Made by a program: the position numbers and the translations under genes. From Candidatus Omnitrophota bacterium (lineage in GTDB: Bacteria > Omnitrophota > Gorgyraeia > Gygaellales > Profunditerraquicolaceae): DNA of 6,161 nt. Position 1 is the stretch's first letter, and each line of letters begins with the position of its first letter. Below the pieces are notes generated by a model. The model did not search any database. It worked only from the letters and a program-made list of their open reading frames with translations, and was not told where the DNA came from. Where the stretch lies: assembly GCA_020062065.1 (NCBI GenBank), contig JAGUWZ010000080.1, positions 1 through 6,161 of the forward strand. The letters run 5' to 3'. Shown here one piece after another: positions 5,477 through 6,161 of this stretch.

Positions 5477-6080
5477 AAAAGTCCTTAAGGATAGGTCTTT
5501 AATCCGCACTGCCAAGAAAATTATACGCGCAGGTGCCGAGATTATTCAGCTGAGGGACAAATCTTCTAATAAGAAGACCATACTTAAGGATGCCCTGGTA
5601 TTAAAGGGTTTATTATCCAGGAGCAATATCCTTTTTATTATTAACGACCACATTGATATCGCAATATTGGTGGATTCAGACGGCGTGCATTTAGGGCAGC
5701 AAGATTTACCCATAGAGGCTGCCAGGAAATTATTAGGCAAAGATAAAATCATCGGTTCTTCCTGCCGTAATATAACAGAGGCCTTAGAAGCTCAAGATAA
5801 GGGAGCTGATTATATCGGGATAGGTCCAATATTTCCTACCTCTACAAAACCCGCCACACATGCAATAGGGGTTGATTTAATAAAAACGTGCAGAAATAAA
5901 ATAAGCATACCTTTTTTTGCCATTGGGGGAATTAACGAAGAAAATATAGACAGGGTTTCTTCTTGTGGAGGACAAAGGGTGGCTGTTTGTAAAGCAATAT
6001 GTAAAGCCAGGAATATTGCCGCTGCCACTCGAAAATTTTATAATGCCTTGTATAAAAAAATGAGGCGATTTAACAACTAG
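5421..6080 (+). CDS. thiE: Thiamin phosphate synthase
   Basis: Joins HMP-PP with hydroxyethylthiazole phosphate to make thiamin phosphate; cytoplasmic TIM-barrel enzyme, 219 residues from ATG 5421. Motifs: RLYVIID (12-18), IIQLRDK (41-47), INDHIDIA (74-81), DSDGVHLGQQDLP (85-97), IGSSCRN (111-117), ADYIGIGPIFPTSTKP (129-144), IPFFAIGGI (163-171) and RVAVCKAIC (186-194). SCR replaces the common STH in the sixth strand, and CKAIC replaces the common VSAI near the end. The start overlaps thiD2 by 56 nt in the +1 frame. AAGG (5407-5410), 10 nt before ATG, could allow independent initiation. However, with one A fewer at 5430-5437, thiD2 and thiE would form one protein of about 399 residues, the usual architecture. 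The final codons (RRFNN, stop) lie in repeat copy C. Separate overlapping gene, slippage product or sequencing error are all possible. Confidence 0.88.
   Translation: MLSKKKLLRNSRLYVIIDKKVLKDRSLIRTAKKIIRAGAEIIQLRDKSSNKKTILKDALVLKGLLSRSNILFIINDHIDIAILVDSDGVHLGQQDLPIEAARKLLGKDKIIGSSCRNITEALEAQDKGADYIGIGPIFPTSTKPATHAIGVDLIKTCRNKISIPFFAIGGINEENIDRVSSCGGQRVAVCKAICKARNIAAATRKFYNALYKKMRRFNN
5430..5437 (+). other. A8 homopolymer at the thiD2-thiE frame junction
   Basis: Eight consecutive A follow CTCG. The thiD2 frame reads GAA AAA AAA GTT and soon stops; the thiE frame reads AAA AAA AAG TTA. Loss of one A would give EKKLLRNSRLYVIID, a smooth passage from the ThiD2 end (YALEK) into the first ThiE strand. 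Runs of this length are known sites of polymerase slippage during transcription, of reversible mutation and of assembly or sequencing error. Confidence 0.6.
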
Positions 6081-6161
6081 TAAAATGATAATTTCAACCC
6101 AATTTTATTAACGCAGATTTTCGCAAATCAAACGCGAGATTCTCGCAGATAAATCTTTAAA
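6061..6161 (+). repeat. Dispersed hairpin repeat, copy C (right part lost at window edge)
   Basis: Left flank and first arm of the element, same orientation as copy A and inverted relative to copy B. 6075-6106 is the exact reverse complement of 2743-2774. The modules are CGCAGAT (6112), CGCAAAT (6122), the variant CGCGAGAT (6133) and CGCAGAT (6144), at spacings 10, 11 and 11. The CGCAAAT variant in the second module is shared with copy B, which indicates common descent rather than independent growth of simple repeats. The last 25 bases (6137-6161) are identical to bases 1-25. The last six sense codons and the stop of thiE lie in the left flank. No other terminator is visible after thiE. Confidence 0.92.

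Overview
The window is AT-rich bacterial DNA holding two compact operons, both on the + strand, separated and bordered by copies of one dispersed hairpin-forming repeat. Gene content suggests a diderm, probably anaerobic bacterium. It has LPS-type heptose genes (gmhA, a stand-alone heptose-1-phosphate nucleotidyltransferase), a 6-phosphofructokinase with pyrophosphate-type residues, and an Asp23/AmaP pair next to biotin carboxylase. It also has the ThiD2 plus ThiE thiamin arrangement seen in cyanobacteria, planctomycetes and other uncultured lineages. This combination and the repeat style recall candidate phyla such as Omnitrophota (OP3). That placement is an inference from gene content, not a demonstrated one.

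Layout. 1-91: right part of repeat copy A. 125-2583: operon 1, accC - asp23 - amaP - a possible 42-residue membrane peptide, tightly spaced. 2628-2788: complete repeat copy B in the opposite orientation. 2813-6080: operon 2, pfk - gmhA - rfaE2 - thiD2 - thiE, with a 12-nt gap and then overlaps of 31, 17 and 56 nt. 6061-6161: left part of repeat copy C, which includes the last codons and stop of thiE. The only other non-coding stretches, 92-124 and 2584-2627, are short and show nothing certain. There is no tRNA, rRNA, CRISPR array or transposase.

How the genes work together. Operon 1 couples a carboxylation step (its biotin carrier protein is not in the window) to an Asp23-type envelope protein and its membrane anchor. 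Operon 2 links sugar-phosphate metabolism (PFK, and GmhA acting on sedoheptulose 7-phosphate) to activated heptose for the outer envelope, then runs into thiamin assembly (HMP-P kinase, then thiamin phosphate synthase).

Most unusual points. (1) The repeat is a ~161-167 bp element with conserved flanks around a palindrome made of four 7-bp modules per arm at 10-11-10 bp spacing. (2) The first and last 25 bases of the window are identical, so joining the ends rebuilds a full element. (3) thiD2 carries an in-frame insert of about 99 bp bounded by perfect 16-bp inverted repeats. (4) thiD2 and thiE are separated only by an A8 homopolymer; with A7 they would read as one fused protein.
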